From Bacteroides pyogenes DSM 20611 = JCM 6294 (GTDB taxonomy: Bacteria; Bacteroidota; Bacteroidia; Bacteroidales; Bacteroidaceae), in NCBI RefSeq assembly GCF_000428105.1, contig NZ_ATZH01000008.1:124001-188000 (forward strand): a stretch of 64,000 nucleotides of DNA. Reading direction: 5' to 3'. Numbering within the stretch: position 1 is the stretch's first letter; the number at the start of each line of letters is the position of its first letter. The position numbers and the translations under genes were made by a program. Shown in pieces: positions 52,462-61,659 of this stretch. A model generated the notes under the pieces. The model made no database searches, had not been told where the DNA came from, and worked only from the letters and a program-made list of their open reading frames with translations.

Positions 52462-53043
52462 ATGACTCATGAAATGCCAAAACTTCCATACGCAAACAAT
52501 GCTTTGGAACCTGTAATCAGTCAGCAAACAATAGATTTCCACTACGGAAAGCACTTACAAACATACGTTAACAATCTCAACAGCCTCATTCCGGGCACCG
52601 AATTCGAAAGCAAAAGCTTAGAAGAGATTGTAGTATCGGCACCCGACGGTGCGATTTTCAACAACGCCGGCCAAGTATTGAACCACACCCTATATTTCCT
52701 TCAATTTGCACCGAAGCCTTCTAAGAATGAGCCGGGCGGGAAATTGGGAGAAGCTATCAAACGCGATTTCGGAAGCTTCGAAAACTTCAAGAAAGAGTTC
52801 AGCGCCGCTGCTGTCGGTCTGTTCGGTTCAGGATGGGCTTGGTTGTCGGCAGACAAGAATGGAAAGCTCCATATCACGAAAGAAGGAAACGGAAGCAACC
52901 CGATGCGCGCAGGATTGAAACCGCTTCTCGGTTTCGACGTATGGGAACATTCTTACTACCTCGACTACCAGAATCGCCGCGCCGATCACATCAAAGACCT
53001 GTGGAGTATCATCGATTGGGAGGTAGTGGAAAAAAGATTCTAA
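52462..53043 (+). CDS. sodB: Superoxide dismutase (Fe/Mn)
   Basis: Cytosolic enzyme that converts superoxide to O2 and H2O2, important for aerotolerance in anaerobes. The 193 residues carry the four metal ligands: His in DFHYGKH, His in VLNHTLYF, and Asp/His in FDVWEHSYYLDYQN. The ATG at 52462 (MTHEMPKLPYANNALEP) gives the length known for Bacteroides SOD; the frame runs 12 codons further up. These dismutases can use Fe or Mn. Monocistronic with a strong terminator. Confidence 0.97.
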   Translation: MTHEMPKLPYANNALEPVISQQTIDFHYGKHLQTYVNNLNSLIPGTEFESKSLEEIVVSAPDGAIFNNAGQVLNHTLYFLQFAPKPSKNEPGGKLGEAIKRDFGSFENFKKEFSAAAVGLFGSGWAWLSADKNGKLHITKEGNGSNPMRAGLKPLLGFDVWEHSYYLDYQNRRADHIKDLWSIIDWEVVEKRF

Positions 53044-53085
53044 CCGATAGGAAACGAAAAAAGGCAAATACTGCCTGCATACGCC

Positions 53086-53118
53086 AAGGGGCTGTCCGGA
53101 AAAACGACAGCCCCTTAT
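53086..53118 (+). terminator. Terminator of sodB
   Basis: AAGGGGCTGTC and GACAGCCCCTT form a perfect 11-bp stem with an 8-9 nt loop, followed by a T-rich stretch, 43 bp after the sodB stop. Confidence 0.9.
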
Positions 53119-53135
53119 TTATTATCCGCAAACGC

Positions 53136-53340
53136 ACAGCCTTTGTTTGCCCATATAGAGCCTCTGTTCCACCCCGATGGAGCCTCTGTTTCGCTACAAC
53201 GGAGCTTTTGCTTCATCCAACGGAGCATTTGTTTCATCCAACGGAGCTTTTGCTTCATCCGACGGAACATTTGCTTCATCCGACGGAGCTTAATTTCACT
53301 CCGACGGAGCTTTTGTTTCATTCCGAAAGCTCCTCCTCCT
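53136..53340. repeat. 21-22 bp tandem array (CGGAGCTTTTGTTTCATC-type)
   Basis: GGAGC/GGAAC words start at 53179, 53201, 53222, 53243, 53264, 53285 and 53306; diverged units (AGCCTTTGTTTGCC, GAGCCTCTGTTCC) precede them from about 53136. Spacing is 21-22 bp. No coding potential is convincing. Confidence 0.9.
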
Positions 53341-53390
53341 GTCTTTCCGTTGGCAAACATTCTTCTACCCGACGGAAGCTTGAATAATGG

Positions 53391-53418
53391 AAAAAAGAAA
53401 AGCCGGAGAACTTCCGGC
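53391..53418 (-). terminator. Terminator of the structured RNA
   Basis: On the minus strand GCCGGA-AGTTC-TCCGGC is followed by TTTTCTTTTTT; a textbook intrinsic terminator. Confidence 0.85.
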
Positions 53419-53459
53419 AACTGAAAAATTTACATAAGCCCTCCCTTCGGGCGGGAGTA

Positions 53460-53648
53460 TAAGAAAGCCGCACCGACGATGTGATGAAACTCTGATAGAA
53501 CAAGATTTGAGTGCTCTTCCCCTTTGTAATCCACTGGCTTAAAGCTTCCCGAAGGAATTGTGGCCCGCCATTGGAGACCGAAGCGTTCTCGGTTTACCAG
53601 ATTTAATTGATGAGTTTCCCGATCCAGTCGATACGGCTAATATTTTTA
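53460..53648 (-). ncRNA. Structured RNA downstream of rplT, probable Bacteroidales-1 / 6S-like RNA
   Basis: A minus-strand transcript unit without ORF, bounded by a TACATTTG promoter (53654-53661) and a strong terminator (53391-53418). Its ends pair: AGCCGUAUCGAC (53627-53638) with GUCGGUGCGGCU (53466-53477), 12 bp including wobbles. Inside, GAAACUC (53612-53618) pairs with GAGUUUC (53486-53492). The interior contains a UUCG-capped hairpin (UUCC-UUCG-GGAA). This long rod of about 190 nt resembles 6S RNA in length and plan. The position beyond rplT, with own promoter and terminator, is what was reported for the Bacteroidales-1 RNA motif. Assignment is inferred from context and hand folding; no covariance model was run. 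Confidence 0.65.
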
Positions 53649-53653
53649 CATCA

Positions 53654-53661
53654 CAAATGTA
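53654..53661 (-). promoter_or_regulatory. Promoter of the structured RNA, -7 box TACATTTG
   Basis: TAnnTTTG match on the minus strand; transcription would start about 5-6 bp on, just before the closing stem. Confidence 0.65.
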
Positions 53662-53764
53662 ATAAGAATCTTCGAGAATAGCAAACAAAAAGCAAGATTT
53701 GTTTCTAAACTCCTTTTTACAGCTGCCTGCACACAAACCTCGAACAGAGAAAAGAGCGGAACCG

Positions 53765-54015
53765 CTTTTGCCAAAAGGCAGCATCGAACAACGCTTTCAG
53801 ACCGCCTCGACAAAGAAAGAACAAGATCGCTCTTGCCAAAAGGCGGCATCGAACAACGCTTTCAGACCGCCTCGACAAAGAAAGAACAAGATCGCTCTTG
53901 CCAAAAGGCGGCATCGAACAACGCTTTCAGACCACTTCGACAAAGAAAGAACAAGATCGCTTTTGCCAAAAGGTGGCATCGAACAACGCTTTCAGCCTGC
54001 CCCTCAAATAAAGAA
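53765..54015. repeat. 65-bp tandem array between rplT and the structured RNA
   Basis: CCAAAAGG words start at 53771, 53836, 53901 and 53966, exactly 65 bp apart; units are almost identical (CATCGAACAACGCTTTCAG core). The edge nearest rplT (AATAAAGAAAGAGCCGAACCGCTTTTTAC) resembles the repeat phrase ACAAAGAAAGAACAAGATCGCTTTTGCC, so the array seems to derive from the rplT terminator region. Confidence 0.92.
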
Positions 54016-54050
54016 AGAGCCGAACCGCTTTTTACAGCCGGTCGGCTCTT
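54011..54050 (-). terminator. Terminator of the infC-rpmI-rplT transcript
   Basis: On the minus strand AAGAGCCGACCGGC pairs with GCGGTTCGGCTCTT (one mismatch region) and is followed by TCTTTATTT, 25 bp after the rplT stop. Confidence 0.8.
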
Positions 54051-54074
54051 CTGTAAATCATAAGCTATTGAAAC

Positions 54075-54425
54075 TTAAGCAGATTTCGCTTTTGCCACTA
54101 CAGCTTTGAAAGCTTCGGGATGGTTCATCGCCAAATCGGCCAATACTTTACGGTTTATTTCAATACCGGCTTTGTGCAAACCGCCCATCAAACGTGAATA
54201 AGACATTCCTTCGAGACGTGCGGCAGCATTGATACGCTGTATCCAAAGAGCGCGGAAGTTTCTTTTCTTATTTCTACGGTCGCGGAACGCGTAAGTCAAA
54301 CCCTTTTCCCAAGTGTTCTTAGCTACGGTCCATACATTTTTTCTTGCACCAAAGTAACCTCTGGTCAATTTCAAAATTTTCTTTCTTCTTGCTTTTGAAG
54401 CAACATGATTTACTGATCTTGGCAT
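54075..54425 (-). CDS. rplT: 50S ribosomal protein L20
   Basis: Early-assembly 23S rRNA-binding protein and, in other bacteria, translational autoregulator of rpmI-rplT. 116 residues beginning [19 protein letters not shown] with the basic N-terminal helix and a [11 protein letters not shown] core. The frame is open 14 codons further upstream, but L20 proteins start at this Met. Third gene of infC-rpmI-rplT. Confidence 0.98.
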   Translation of the reverse strand: MPRSVNHVASKARRKKILKLTRGYFGARKNVWTVAKNTWEKGLTYAFRDRRNKKRNFRALWIQRINAAARLEGMSYSRLMGGLHKAGIEINRKVLADLAMNHPEAFKAVVAKAKSA

Positions 54426-54523
54426 AGTTTTACTGTTTTTGAATGTTAGCGCCGTTACTTCACGCAACGAACTTCAGGCTAATGCATTCGGTTAATACTT
54501 TAATAATACGCTCACGCTTTCGA

Positions 54524-54721
54524 TTACTTCATCGCTAAGAGTTCTTTCACCTGGTTCATGTCTGCTCCATTAACAGTCGTAGAATAACACAGGTTTCTTT
54601 TTCTCTTCTTGGATTTCTTAGTCAAAATATGACTGTGAAAAGCGTGCTTTCTTTTGATTTTACCTGTTCCGGTAAGGGCAAACCTTTTTTTAGCACCGGA
54701 GTTAGTCTTCATCTTTGGCAT
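54524..54721 (-). CDS. rpmI: 50S ribosomal protein L35
   Basis: 65 residues, [37 protein letters not shown] reading frame (family pattern KTxSGAKKRF and HILTKKSxKRKR). The start is at 54721, since L35 begins MPKMKT; the longer frame adds 14 unrelated residues. It lies between infC and rplT as in most bacteria. Confidence 0.97.
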   Translation of the reverse strand: MPKMKTNSGAKKRFALTGTGKIKRKHAFHSHILTKKSKKRKRNLCYSTTVNGADMNQVKELLAMK

Positions 54722-54789
54722 CTTAGTTATTTTTAAATTATTAAATATATAATGGCAACGCACTATACCTGCGCGTTACGCACTCTTCT

Positions 54790-55395
54790 TTATTCTTGTT
54801 CTTTATCCGCCTCCGGCTTGGCAGCCTTCGGAGACGGCTGTGCGGGCTTCGGAGCTTGCTTCTTCGGAGTTTCTTTCTTTTTCGGAGAGAGCTGGATAGT
54901 CATACGCTTTCCTTCGAGCACCGGCATCTGGTCTACTTTCGCATAATCTTCAAGGTCGTTGGCAAAACGCAGCAGCAGCACCTCGCCCTGTTCCTTGAAC
55001 AGAATCGAACGTCCTTTGAAAAACACATAAGCCTTCACCTTGTCTCCGTCTTCCAGAAATCCCTTGGCGTGTTTCAGCTTAAAGTTGTAATCGTGATCAT
55101 CGGTCTGAGGGCCGAAGCGTATTTCCTTCACGTTCACCTTTACCTGTTTCGCTTTCTGTTCCTTCTGGCGTTTCTTCAACTGATAAAGGAATTTGGAATA
55201 ATCAATAATACGACAAACAGGGGGTTGGGCATTGGGTGAAATTTCTACAAGATCCAATTCTTTTTCCTCGGCCATCTTCAGTGCCTGAGAAATAGGATAT
55301 ACCTTAGGTTCGATATCATCGCCCACAATGCGGACTTCCTTGGCACGAATCTGTTCGTTGATTCTGTACTGCCCTTTTAAAGTGTCATTCTTCAT
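54790..55395 (-). CDS. infC: Translation initiation factor IF-3
   Basis: Binds the 30S subunit and checks start codon and initiator tRNA. 201 residues: N-terminal domain (about 10-80; [37 protein letters not shown]), linker rich in Lys, C-terminal domain (about 85-170; [32 protein letters not shown]) and a Pro/Lys/Ala-rich tail of ~28 residues typical of Bacteroidetes IF-3. It starts with a normal ATG, not the rare AUU/AUC used for autoregulation in enterobacteria. Its promoter overlaps the thrS stop. Confidence 0.97.
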   Translation of the reverse strand: MKNDTLKGQYRINEQIRAKEVRIVGDDIEPKVYPISQALKMAEEKELDLVEISPNAQPPVCRIIDYSKFLYQLKKRQKEQKAKQVKVNVKEIRFGPQTDDHDYNFKLKHAKGFLEDGDKVKAYVFFKGRSILFKEQGEVLLLRFANDLEDYAKVDQMPVLEGKRMTIQLSPKKKETPKKQAPKPAQPSPKAAKPEADKEQE

Positions 55396-55464
55396 TAAAA
55401 ACTTTTACTTCCTGATTTGTACTTTAATTGTTATTCTACTAAATATATTTATACGAAACGGCTG

Positions 55465-55472
55465 CAAAGTTA
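55465..55472 (-). promoter_or_regulatory. infC promoter, -7 box TAACTTTG, overlapping the thrS stop codon
   Basis: TAnnTTTG match on the minus strand sharing bases with the thrS TAA (55470-55472); it gives infC-rpmI-rplT an own start within the larger block. Confidence 0.6.
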
Positions 55473-57410
55473 CCATTTATTTATCATATTCTGAACTTCT
55501 TCGTTGATATTTTTAGCAAAATCTTCGAATTTCATGGTTCCTTTATCACCTTCACCCTGCTTACGCACAGAAACTTCGCCGTTTTCGGCTTCTTTTTCAC
55601 CGACAATAAGCATGTAAGGGATGCGTTTCATTTCGTTGTCGCGAATCTTGCGGCCGATTTTCTCGTTGCGGTCGTCGACGGTAGCGCGTATTTCGTGCGT
55701 CTTCAGATACATCTTCACCTGTTCGGCATAATCGTTGAATTTTTCGCTGATAGGCAGGATAACCACCTGGTCGGGGGTGAGCCACAACGGGAACTTGCCT
55801 GCCGTATGCTCGATAAGCACGGCGACAAAACGTTCCATCGATCCGAACGGCGCGCGATGAATCATTACGGGACGATGTTTTTGATTGTCGGTTCCCATAT
55901 ACTCCAGCTCGAAACGCTCGGGTAAGTTATAGTCAACCTGTATAGTACCCAACTGCCAACGGCGTCCGATGGCATCCTTCACCATAAAGTCGAGCTTCGG
56001 TCCGTAAAAAGCGGCTTCGCCATACTCTATTTTGGCAGACAATCCTTTCTCTTGGCAAGCTTCGATGATGGCCTGTTCCGCCCTGTCCCAGTTTTCATCG
56101 CTTCCGATGTACTTCTCACGGTTCACCTTGTCGCGCAAAGAGATCTGGGCTTCGAAATTGGCGAAATTCATCGAGCGGAACACGATGGAGATAATATCCA
56201 TCACCCGCAGGAATTCATCTTTCACCTGATCGGGGCGGCAGAATATGTGCGCGTCGTCTTGCGTGAAACTGCGCACACGGGTCAGCCCGTGCAGTTCTCC
56301 GCTCTGCTCGTACCGGCACACGGTGCCGAACTCCGCGATACGCAACGGAAGATCCCTGTAAGAACGCGGAAAGTTCTTGTAAATCTCGCAATGGTGCGGG
56401 CAGTTCATCGGTTTCAGGAAGTACTCTTCACCCTCCTCCGGCGTATGTATAGGCTGGAACGCATCTTTTCCGTACTTCGCATAGTGTCCGGAAGTGACGT
56501 AAAGCAGCTTGTTCCCGATGGGCGGAGTGATGACTTCCTGATAATCGTAGCGGGTTTGGATGCGGCGCAGGAACTCCTGCAGGCGCAAACGCAACGCCGT
56601 ACCTTTGGGCAACCACATCGGAAGCCCCTTCCCTACCGTTTCGGAGAACATGAACAACTGCATCTCCTTGCCGATCTTGCGGTGGTCGCGCTTCTTCGCT
56701 TCTTCAAGCAGCGCCAGATATTCGTCGAGCATCTTCTTTTTCGGGAACGTGATGCCGTATATGCGGGTCATCATTTTACGGTCTTCCTGTCCGCGCCAGT
56801 ATGCGCCCGCCACGGTCATCAGCTTGATGGCCTTGATGGGCGCGGTCGTCATCAGGTGAGGACCGCGGCAAAGGTCGGTGAAAGCTCCTTGAGTGTAGGT
56901 CGTGATGTGTCCGTCTTCAAGTTCGGAAATAAGTTCGCACTTGTATGTTTCACCGCGCTCGCCAAACATCTTCAGGGCGTCCGCCTTCGAAATGCTCTGC
57001 CGCACAACGGCTTCTTTCTTGGCAACCAACTCCATCATTTTGGCTTCAACCGCAGCGAGGTCTCCCTCTTTAATCACCGCTTCGCCCGGGTCTACATCGT
57101 AATAGAACCCGTTCTCGATAGCCGGTCCGATGCCGAACTGGATTCCCGGATACAATTCTTGCAGGGCTTCCGCCAGCAAGTGCGCGCTCGTATGCCAGAA
57201 CGCATGTTTTCCTTCTTCATCCTCCCATTTGTAAAGCACGAAATCGGCGTCTTCAGTAATGGGACGCCCCAAATCGTACGTTTCGCCATTCACTCCACAA
57301 GCCAAAACTTCTTGCGCCAGACGAGAGCTGATGCTCTCCGCAATCTGCAGGCCGTTTACTCCTTTATTGTACTCCCGAATGGAGCCATCGGGAAATTTTA
57401 TCTTTATCAT
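55470..57410 (-). CDS. thrS: Threonyl-tRNA synthetase
   Basis: Charges tRNA-Thr and edits mischarged Ser. Complete class II enzyme of 646 residues: TGS domain (about 1-62), editing domain (about 65-225, with [11 protein letters not shown] and CRGPHLMTT), catalytic core (motif 2 [26 protein letters not shown], zinc ligands including CPHHCEIY) and anticodon-binding domain (about 540-646). ATG at 57410; a TATTTTTG box lies 35 bp upstream. Confidence 0.98.
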   Translation of the reverse strand: MIKIKFPDGSIREYNKGVNGLQIAESISSRLAQEVLACGVNGETYDLGRPITEDADFVLYKWEDEEGKHAFWHTSAHLLAEALQELYPGIQFGIGPAIENGFYYDVDPGEAVIKEGDLAAVEAKMMELVAKKEAVVRQSISKADALKMFGERGETYKCELISELEDGHITTYTQGAFTDLCRGPHLMTTAPIKAIKLMTVAGAYWRGQEDRKMMTRIYGITFPKKKMLDEYLALLEEAKKRDHRKIGKEMQLFMFSETVGKGLPMWLPKGTALRLRLQEFLRRIQTRYDYQEVITPPIGNKLLYVTSGHYAKYGKDAFQPIHTPEEGEEYFLKPMNCPHHCEIYKNFPRSYRDLPLRIAEFGTVCRYEQSGELHGLTRVRSFTQDDAHIFCRPDQVKDEFLRVMDIISIVFRSMNFANFEAQISLRDKVNREKYIGSDENWDRAEQAIIEACQEKGLSAKIEYGEAAFYGPKLDFMVKDAIGRRWQLGTIQVDYNLPERFELEYMGTDNQKHRPVMIHRAPFGSMERFVAVLIEHTAGKFPLWLTPDQVVILPISEKFNDYAEQVKMYLKTHEIRATVDDRNEKIGRKIRDNEMKRIPYMLIVGEKEAENGEVSVRKQGEGDKGTMKFEDFAKNINEEVQNMINKW

Positions 57411-57444
57411 AATATGATGATGTTATATTTTCATAATTCGGTCG

Positions 57445-57452
57445 CAAAAATA
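57445..57452 (-). promoter_or_regulatory. thrS promoter, -7 box TATTTTTG
   Basis: TAnnTTTG match on the minus strand followed by CGACCGAATTAT, the same extension seen after the rlmD -7 box. Confidence 0.65.
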
Positions 57453-57494
57453 GCGAAATCTTTTGAGTTATCTGTTTATTTTATCAAATAAATG

Positions 57495-59522
57495 TCATTC
57501 AGATCGATCTGTAAAACGCTTGATGACGTTATAAGCGGAAACGACGCCCAACTCGCCGGCTTTACTCAGATCCGAGATTCCCAATTTATTATTGCCTAAA
57601 AAGATATGCGTCAATCCGCGATTGAAATAAGCGTCCGCAAAATCGGGACTCAGTTCGATGGCTTTATCATAGTCGGCAATGGCTGCCCGGTAGTCTTTCA
57701 GCATGGCGGATAGGTTCGCCCGGTTGTAATAAGCGTACACGAAATCGGGAGCCAAAGCGATTACCTTATCCAAGTCTTTCTTCACCGCGTCGTACTCCAT
57801 CGCAGTAAATTCCTTCGACCGGCTGTCGGCTTCCATATCCGACTCCGCCGTCTGCTCGGCCCTCTGATATTCCAACTGTTTGCAACGTATCAACGCTCGC
57901 ATGAAATAGGCGGGGAAGAAGCCGTCGTCCAACAGGACGGCCTGAGTAAGATCGGAAATCGCGCTCGAGAAGTCCTGCACCAGATAGAAATCCATCGCGC
58001 GTGCGAAACGTTTCACCGCGTTGCTTTCGTCTTCCACCATAGCCGAAGTATGGGTATCGATCAGCGCAAAATGATCATTCACCTGCTCCTCCGTAAGCGG
58101 AGCTTCCATGTTCGTCAGACGAAGCCGTTGGGGCAATATCCCCGAACGGTTCAGGTCTTCAATAAACTTGTGGAAATTCACCGTACGCTTCACCTCGCTT
58201 GTCTTTTCATAATAAGTAAGAGCAAACATCGGCTCAAGAGTAATGTTTACGTTCCTATTCTGCACACGTCCGCGATAGTCGCTCTTATAGCGTCGTTCCG
58301 TTTCGGAGTCGTCGGCAATGACAATCTTCCGGTAGTTGTTCATGTTTTTATCCGACTTCTTGCGGGTGCTTCCTTCGCTTTCGTCGTTCTGCTCCCCGTC
58401 TTTGTTGCGGTCAACATCTTTTGTATTCCCTCCGGTTTGCCTGTCCAACTGAGTTTTCAGTAGCTTGAACTCATCCTGTTCGGCTCCTTTCCTGTCGCCG
58501 ATTTTCTTACGCGCTTCCGCCCGGTGGTAATATCCGGCAAGGAAGTTCGGATACTGTTCGATGACAGTCGTATAATCCTTGATGGCGCCCCGGAAATCGC
58601 CTGTCTGGGCACGAAGCAGTCCGCGGTTGAAGACAGCCGGCATATTGTCCGGTTCCATTTGGATGACAAAGTCGAAATCCTCGATGGCGCGGTTGTCGTC
58701 TCCCACCCTTGCGCGCAACAGCCCGCGGTTGTAATGGCCGATAAAATGATTCGGGTCCATATCCAAAGCCAGGTCATAGTCGCTCATCGCCCCTCTGAGA
58801 TTGTTCTGGTGAAATCTGGCGAGAGCCCGGTTGATATAGTTGCCCGCACTCTTCACGCTCAGCCTGATAGCCTCGTCGAAGTCCGCCTCCGCCTCGGCAT
58901 ATTTCGCCTGCTGCAATTTCACGATCGCCCTCGCCGTCCAAGCATCAGGGTCGTATTTATCCAGCTCGAGCGCCAGATTGAAATCTTTCAAAGCCGCCAA
59001 CGTATCTTTCTGCTGCAAAGAAACCTCGCCCCTCATGAGATAAGCCCGGGTATAGCGCGGAGATATCTTCAGCAGGCTCTCCAGATCTGTACGGGCGGCG
59101 TCGTAATCTTTCTTCTGAATGTGGGATAATGTCAGGTTGTGCCACAGGGTAATATTTTCGGGGGCGTATCGCAGCGCTTCCCGATAGTCGCCGATAGCTC
59201 CGTCGAAGTTGTTCTGCCGTATCCTCGCCAGTCCGCGCACCTGATACGCGCCTACGACGAAAGGATTCCGACGGATGGCTTCGTCGCAGTCGGCTTCGGC
59301 TCCCCGGTAGTCTTCGAGGTTCAATTTCGCCAATGCCCTGAAGAAGTAAGGTTCATACAAATAAGGCTTGGCGTTGATTACCTGATTGAAATACTGAATA
59401 GACAATACGTAGTCTTCAAAATAAAGAGCGTTTCGGGCAATAGTCATCACCCGGTCTGTGTTTATCTGGGCACAAACCAGTGCGGGAAACAAAAATAAGG
59501 CTATCAGTATTCTTTTCATCAT
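57495..59522 (-). CDS. Secreted tetratricopeptide-repeat protein
   Basis: A 675-residue exported scaffold protein. Signal peptide (MMKRILIALFLFPALVCA), then at least ten TPR units (about 25-370, for example ALAKLNLEDYRGAEADCDEAIRRNP). An acidic, charged linker follows (about 380-400), then a region without TPRs (about 405-500) and two or three further TPRs at the C-terminus (YYNRANLSAMLKDYRAAIADYDKAIELSPDFADAYFNRG). Probably mediates protein-protein contacts in the periplasm. It sits between def and thrS, as in other Bacteroides genomes, but has its own -7 box at 59549. Confidence 0.88.
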   Translation of the reverse strand: MMKRILIALFLFPALVCAQINTDRVMTIARNALYFEDYVLSIQYFNQVINAKPYLYEPYFFRALAKLNLEDYRGAEADCDEAIRRNPFVVGAYQVRGLARIRQNNFDGAIGDYREALRYAPENITLWHNLTLSHIQKKDYDAARTDLESLLKISPRYTRAYLMRGEVSLQQKDTLAALKDFNLALELDKYDPDAWTARAIVKLQQAKYAEAEADFDEAIRLSVKSAGNYINRALARFHQNNLRGAMSDYDLALDMDPNHFIGHYNRGLLRARVGDDNRAIEDFDFVIQMEPDNMPAVFNRGLLRAQTGDFRGAIKDYTTVIEQYPNFLAGYYHRAEARKKIGDRKGAEQDEFKLLKTQLDRQTGGNTKDVDRNKDGEQNDESEGSTRKKSDKNMNNYRKIVIADDSETERRYKSDYRGRVQNRNVNITLEPMFALTYYEKTSEVKRTVNFHKFIEDLNRSGILPQRLRLTNMEAPLTEEQVNDHFALIDTHTSAMVEDESNAVKRFARAMDFYLVQDFSSAISDLTQAVLLDDGFFPAYFMRALIRCKQLEYQRAEQTAESDMEADSRSKEFTAMEYDAVKKDLDKVIALAPDFVYAYYNRANLSAMLKDYRAAIADYDKAIELSPDFADAYFNRGLTHIFLGNNKLGISDLSKAGELGVVSAYNVIKRFTDRSE

Positions 59523-59548
59523 CGGCTTTGCAGGCTTGGTTACTGAAG

Positions 59549-59556
59549 CAAAAATA
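59549..59556 (-). promoter_or_regulatory. Promoter of the TPR gene, -7 box TATTTTTG
   Basis: TAnnTTTG match on the minus strand, 27 bp upstream of the TPR protein start. Confidence 0.55.
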
Positions 59557-59599
59557 ATGCTTTTCAGCCACTCGGCTGAAATATAAACGTTTTTTATCT

Positions 59600-60154
59600 T
59601 TATTTCACCTGTTTCATCTTATAGGAGCTGCGAGCCTTGCCTTTCAGCATCGCGTTCAGCTTCCCCCTGATCATTTGCTTGCGCAACGGCGATATGTGGT
59701 CGATAAACATTTTTCCATCCAGATGGTCGAACTCGTGCTGCATCACACGGGCGAGATAGCCTTCTATCTCTTCTTCGTGCTCCACAAAATCCTCGTCCAT
59801 ATATTTCACGCGGATTTTGTCTCCTCTCTTCACCGTCTCGTGAATACCCGGCAGGCTCAGGCAGCCTTCTTCCATGCTTACCTCCTCGCCGCTCACTTCG
59901 AGAATATGAGGGTTGATGTAGACCTTGCTGAAATCTTTAAACTCCGGATATTCGTCCGACAGCGGATCTAACGTAATAACCGCCACACGGATGGGCAATC
60001 CGATCTGGGGAGCGGCAAGTCCGACACCGTCGGCATTCTCCATCGTTTCGAACATGTTTGCAATCAATTCTTTCAAATTCGGATAATCCGGTGCGATATC
60101 TTCCGCCACTTTTCTCAAGACGGGTTGTCCATATACGTAAATAGGTAAAATCAT
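59600..60154 (-). CDS. def: Peptide deformylase
   Basis: Removes the N-formyl group from nascent proteins. 184 residues with all three family motifs: [10 protein letters not shown] (about 41), EEGCLSLPG (Cys ligand, about 100) and HEFDHLDG (two His ligands and catalytic Glu, about 145). ATG at 60154, 63 bp after ruvX on the same strand. Confidence 0.97.
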   Translation of the reverse strand: MILPIYVYGQPVLRKVAEDIAPDYPNLKELIANMFETMENADGVGLAAPQIGLPIRVAVITLDPLSDEYPEFKDFSKVYINPHILEVSGEEVSMEEGCLSLPGIHETVKRGDKIRVKYMDEDFVEHEEEIEGYLARVMQHEFDHLDGKMFIDHISPLRKQMIRGKLNAMLKGKARSSYKMKQVK

Positions 60155-60217
60155 ACTGTTTTTGAGTTATTAAATCGTTATTTTTTTGCTATGTGAGCCT
60201 TTTTCGCCTTTCTTCCG

Positions 60218-60634
60218 TCAGAAGCGTCTGCTTTCGAGATAGGTCTGAAGAATGATAGTAGCGCTTATTTCGTCCACCAACGCTTTGTTCTGCCGGTCTT
60301 TTTTCTTCAGTCCGGCCTCCAGCATCGTGCGGTGTGCGAGAACAGACGTAAAACGTTCGTCAGCAAACTCCACAGGTATCTGCGGGAAACGCTTCTTGAA
60401 TGAACGCACGAACGGCTCGATATGTTTCATGTTCTCGGAAACTTCATGGTTCATTTGCCTGGGCAATCCTACCACAAGCCGTTCGACAGGCTCTTTGGCT
60501 ATATATTCGCCGAGAAAGTTGAGCAGCTGATGCGTAGGCACGGTGGTCAACCCGTTGGCTATCAACTGCATTACATCGCTTACGGCAATGCCTGTACGCT
60601 TTCTTCCATAATCTATTGCTACAATTCTGCTCAT
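60218..60634 (-). CDS. ruvX: Putative pre-16S rRNA nuclease / Holliday-junction resolvase-like protein YqgF
   Basis: RNase H-fold nuclease of 138 residues that trims the 5' end of 16S rRNA in other bacteria. Family features: IVAIDYGRKRTGIAVSD (first catalytic Asp), VVGLPRQMNHEVSE, and VEFADERFTS followed by a C-terminal VDEISATIILQTYL with the last acidic residue. The ATG at 60634 replaces a TTG 9 bp upstream. The -7 box lies only 7 bp before the ATG. First gene of the ruvX-def direction. Confidence 0.94.
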   Translation of the reverse strand: MSRIVAIDYGRKRTGIAVSDVMQLIANGLTTVPTHQLLNFLGEYIAKEPVERLVVGLPRQMNHEVSENMKHIEPFVRSFKKRFPQIPVEFADERFTSVLAHRTMLEAGLKKKDRQNKALVDEISATIILQTYLESRRF

Positions 60635-60640
60635 TGCGCG

Positions 60641-60648
60641 CAAAAATA
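60641..60648 (-). promoter_or_regulatory. ruvX promoter, -7 box TATTTTTG almost touching the start codon
   Basis: TAnnTTTG match on the minus strand ending 6 bp before the ruvX ATG, which would place the transcription start at or next to the A of ATG. Confidence 0.55.
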
Positions 60649-60690
60649 CAAAAAAAGAAGCTTACGACGAAAGGAAACGATGTTTTTAAA

Positions 60691-61659
60691 TCAGTAGACC
60701 AGCTTCACGTTGTCTATCCACAACGAATTTCCGGGCGAACCGATATAGGCTCCTCCGTAGCTCGAAGCAAACTGAATGTAGAGATGAGTGGGCAAGTCGT
60801 CTTTATCTCCCCATGCCACCTCGTGTATGGGCACGCTCTCTCCCTTGCTGTTTACCGTATAATTTTCGGACACTTGCAGACGCATCATGTGCGGCTTGTA
60901 GTGGGGAGAATCCGTTATATCGCCGTACAGTATGCGGAAGGAGGCGTTGTTCACCCAGTCGGTCGAATGATAAAAATAGGTAACCATGGTACCTACCCTC
61001 TTGGCGTATATATTCCCTTGCGCATCTTCCCAACGCTTTTGCAGGAACAAGACGGCAACCGGGTAGTCTTTTCCCGCCACATCGGTGATTTTGCTGAATC
61101 CGGTGGCGCGTATACGGTTTTCGCGGTCGGACATTTTCACCTTATAGTCGAATTGAAGCGCCACGGGTTTCCCGGTAAACGGAATGCCTGTCTGCAATAT
61201 CTTCTGGGGATTCTTCGTGCTTTTAATCGGCTCGTGCACCGATCCGGTGAACACAGACCCTGCGGCCAATACCGTAATGTTGACAATTCCGAGCACCTTC
61301 ACGCTTTCCATCCGTGTATCGAGCCGGGCGCAATACCCGTCGCCCCGCTTTTCGGGGAAAACGGACGTGTTCGTTTTGGTGATTCCCGCCACTTTCGCCA
61401 TCACGTTCGAGGTAGCCCACGGCGAGCCTCCCATGTTCTGATAAGCAGCGTCGCCTTTAATCACGGCGGCGGGACCTATCTCATACACATTCTTCACATT
61501 TCCCCCGATCACCCCCGACTCTTTTATCTGCCGGTCTATCCATTGGTTCATGTCGCCAAACGGTATCGTTTCCGCCTTTTGCTGCGCATTCGCCATAAAG
61601 CAGCAGGCAAACGACACGCACCACACCAATGAGAAAAAACAAATTGTTTTCCGTTCCAT
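60691..61659 (-). CDS. PCMD-domain (putative carbohydrate metabolism) secreted protein
   Basis: A 322-residue exported protein. Signal peptide MERKTICFFSLVWCVSFACCFMANA, then a globular PCMD-type region (about 90-322; ARLDTRMESVKVLGIVNITVLAAGSVFTGSV, LQFDYKVKM, SSYGGAYIGSPGNSLWIDNVKLVY). PCMD proteins often accompany polysaccharide-use genes, but none are near. The frame is open 78 codons upstream to 61893, in a stretch without signal sequence or similarity, so I use the ATG at 61659. No promoter box was identified. Confidence 0.85.
   Translation of the reverse strand: MERKTICFFSLVWCVSFACCFMANAQQKAETIPFGDMNQWIDRQIKESGVIGGNVKNVYEIGPAAVIKGDAAYQNMGGSPWATSNVMAKVAGITKTNTSVFPEKRGDGYCARLDTRMESVKVLGIVNITVLAAGSVFTGSVHEPIKSTKNPQKILQTGIPFTGKPVALQFDYKVKMSDRENRIRATGFSKITDVAGKDYPVAVLFLQKRWEDAQGNIYAKRVGTMVTYFYHSTDWVNNASFRILYGDITDSPHYKPHMMRLQVSENYTVNSKGESVPIHEVAWGDKDDLPTHLYIQFASSYGGAYIGSPGNSLWIDNVKLVY

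Noticed and set aside
53539..53784. 81-residue minus-strand ORF over the structured RNA and 65-bp array
   Set aside because: It overlaps the RNA's stems and the array and has no family match.
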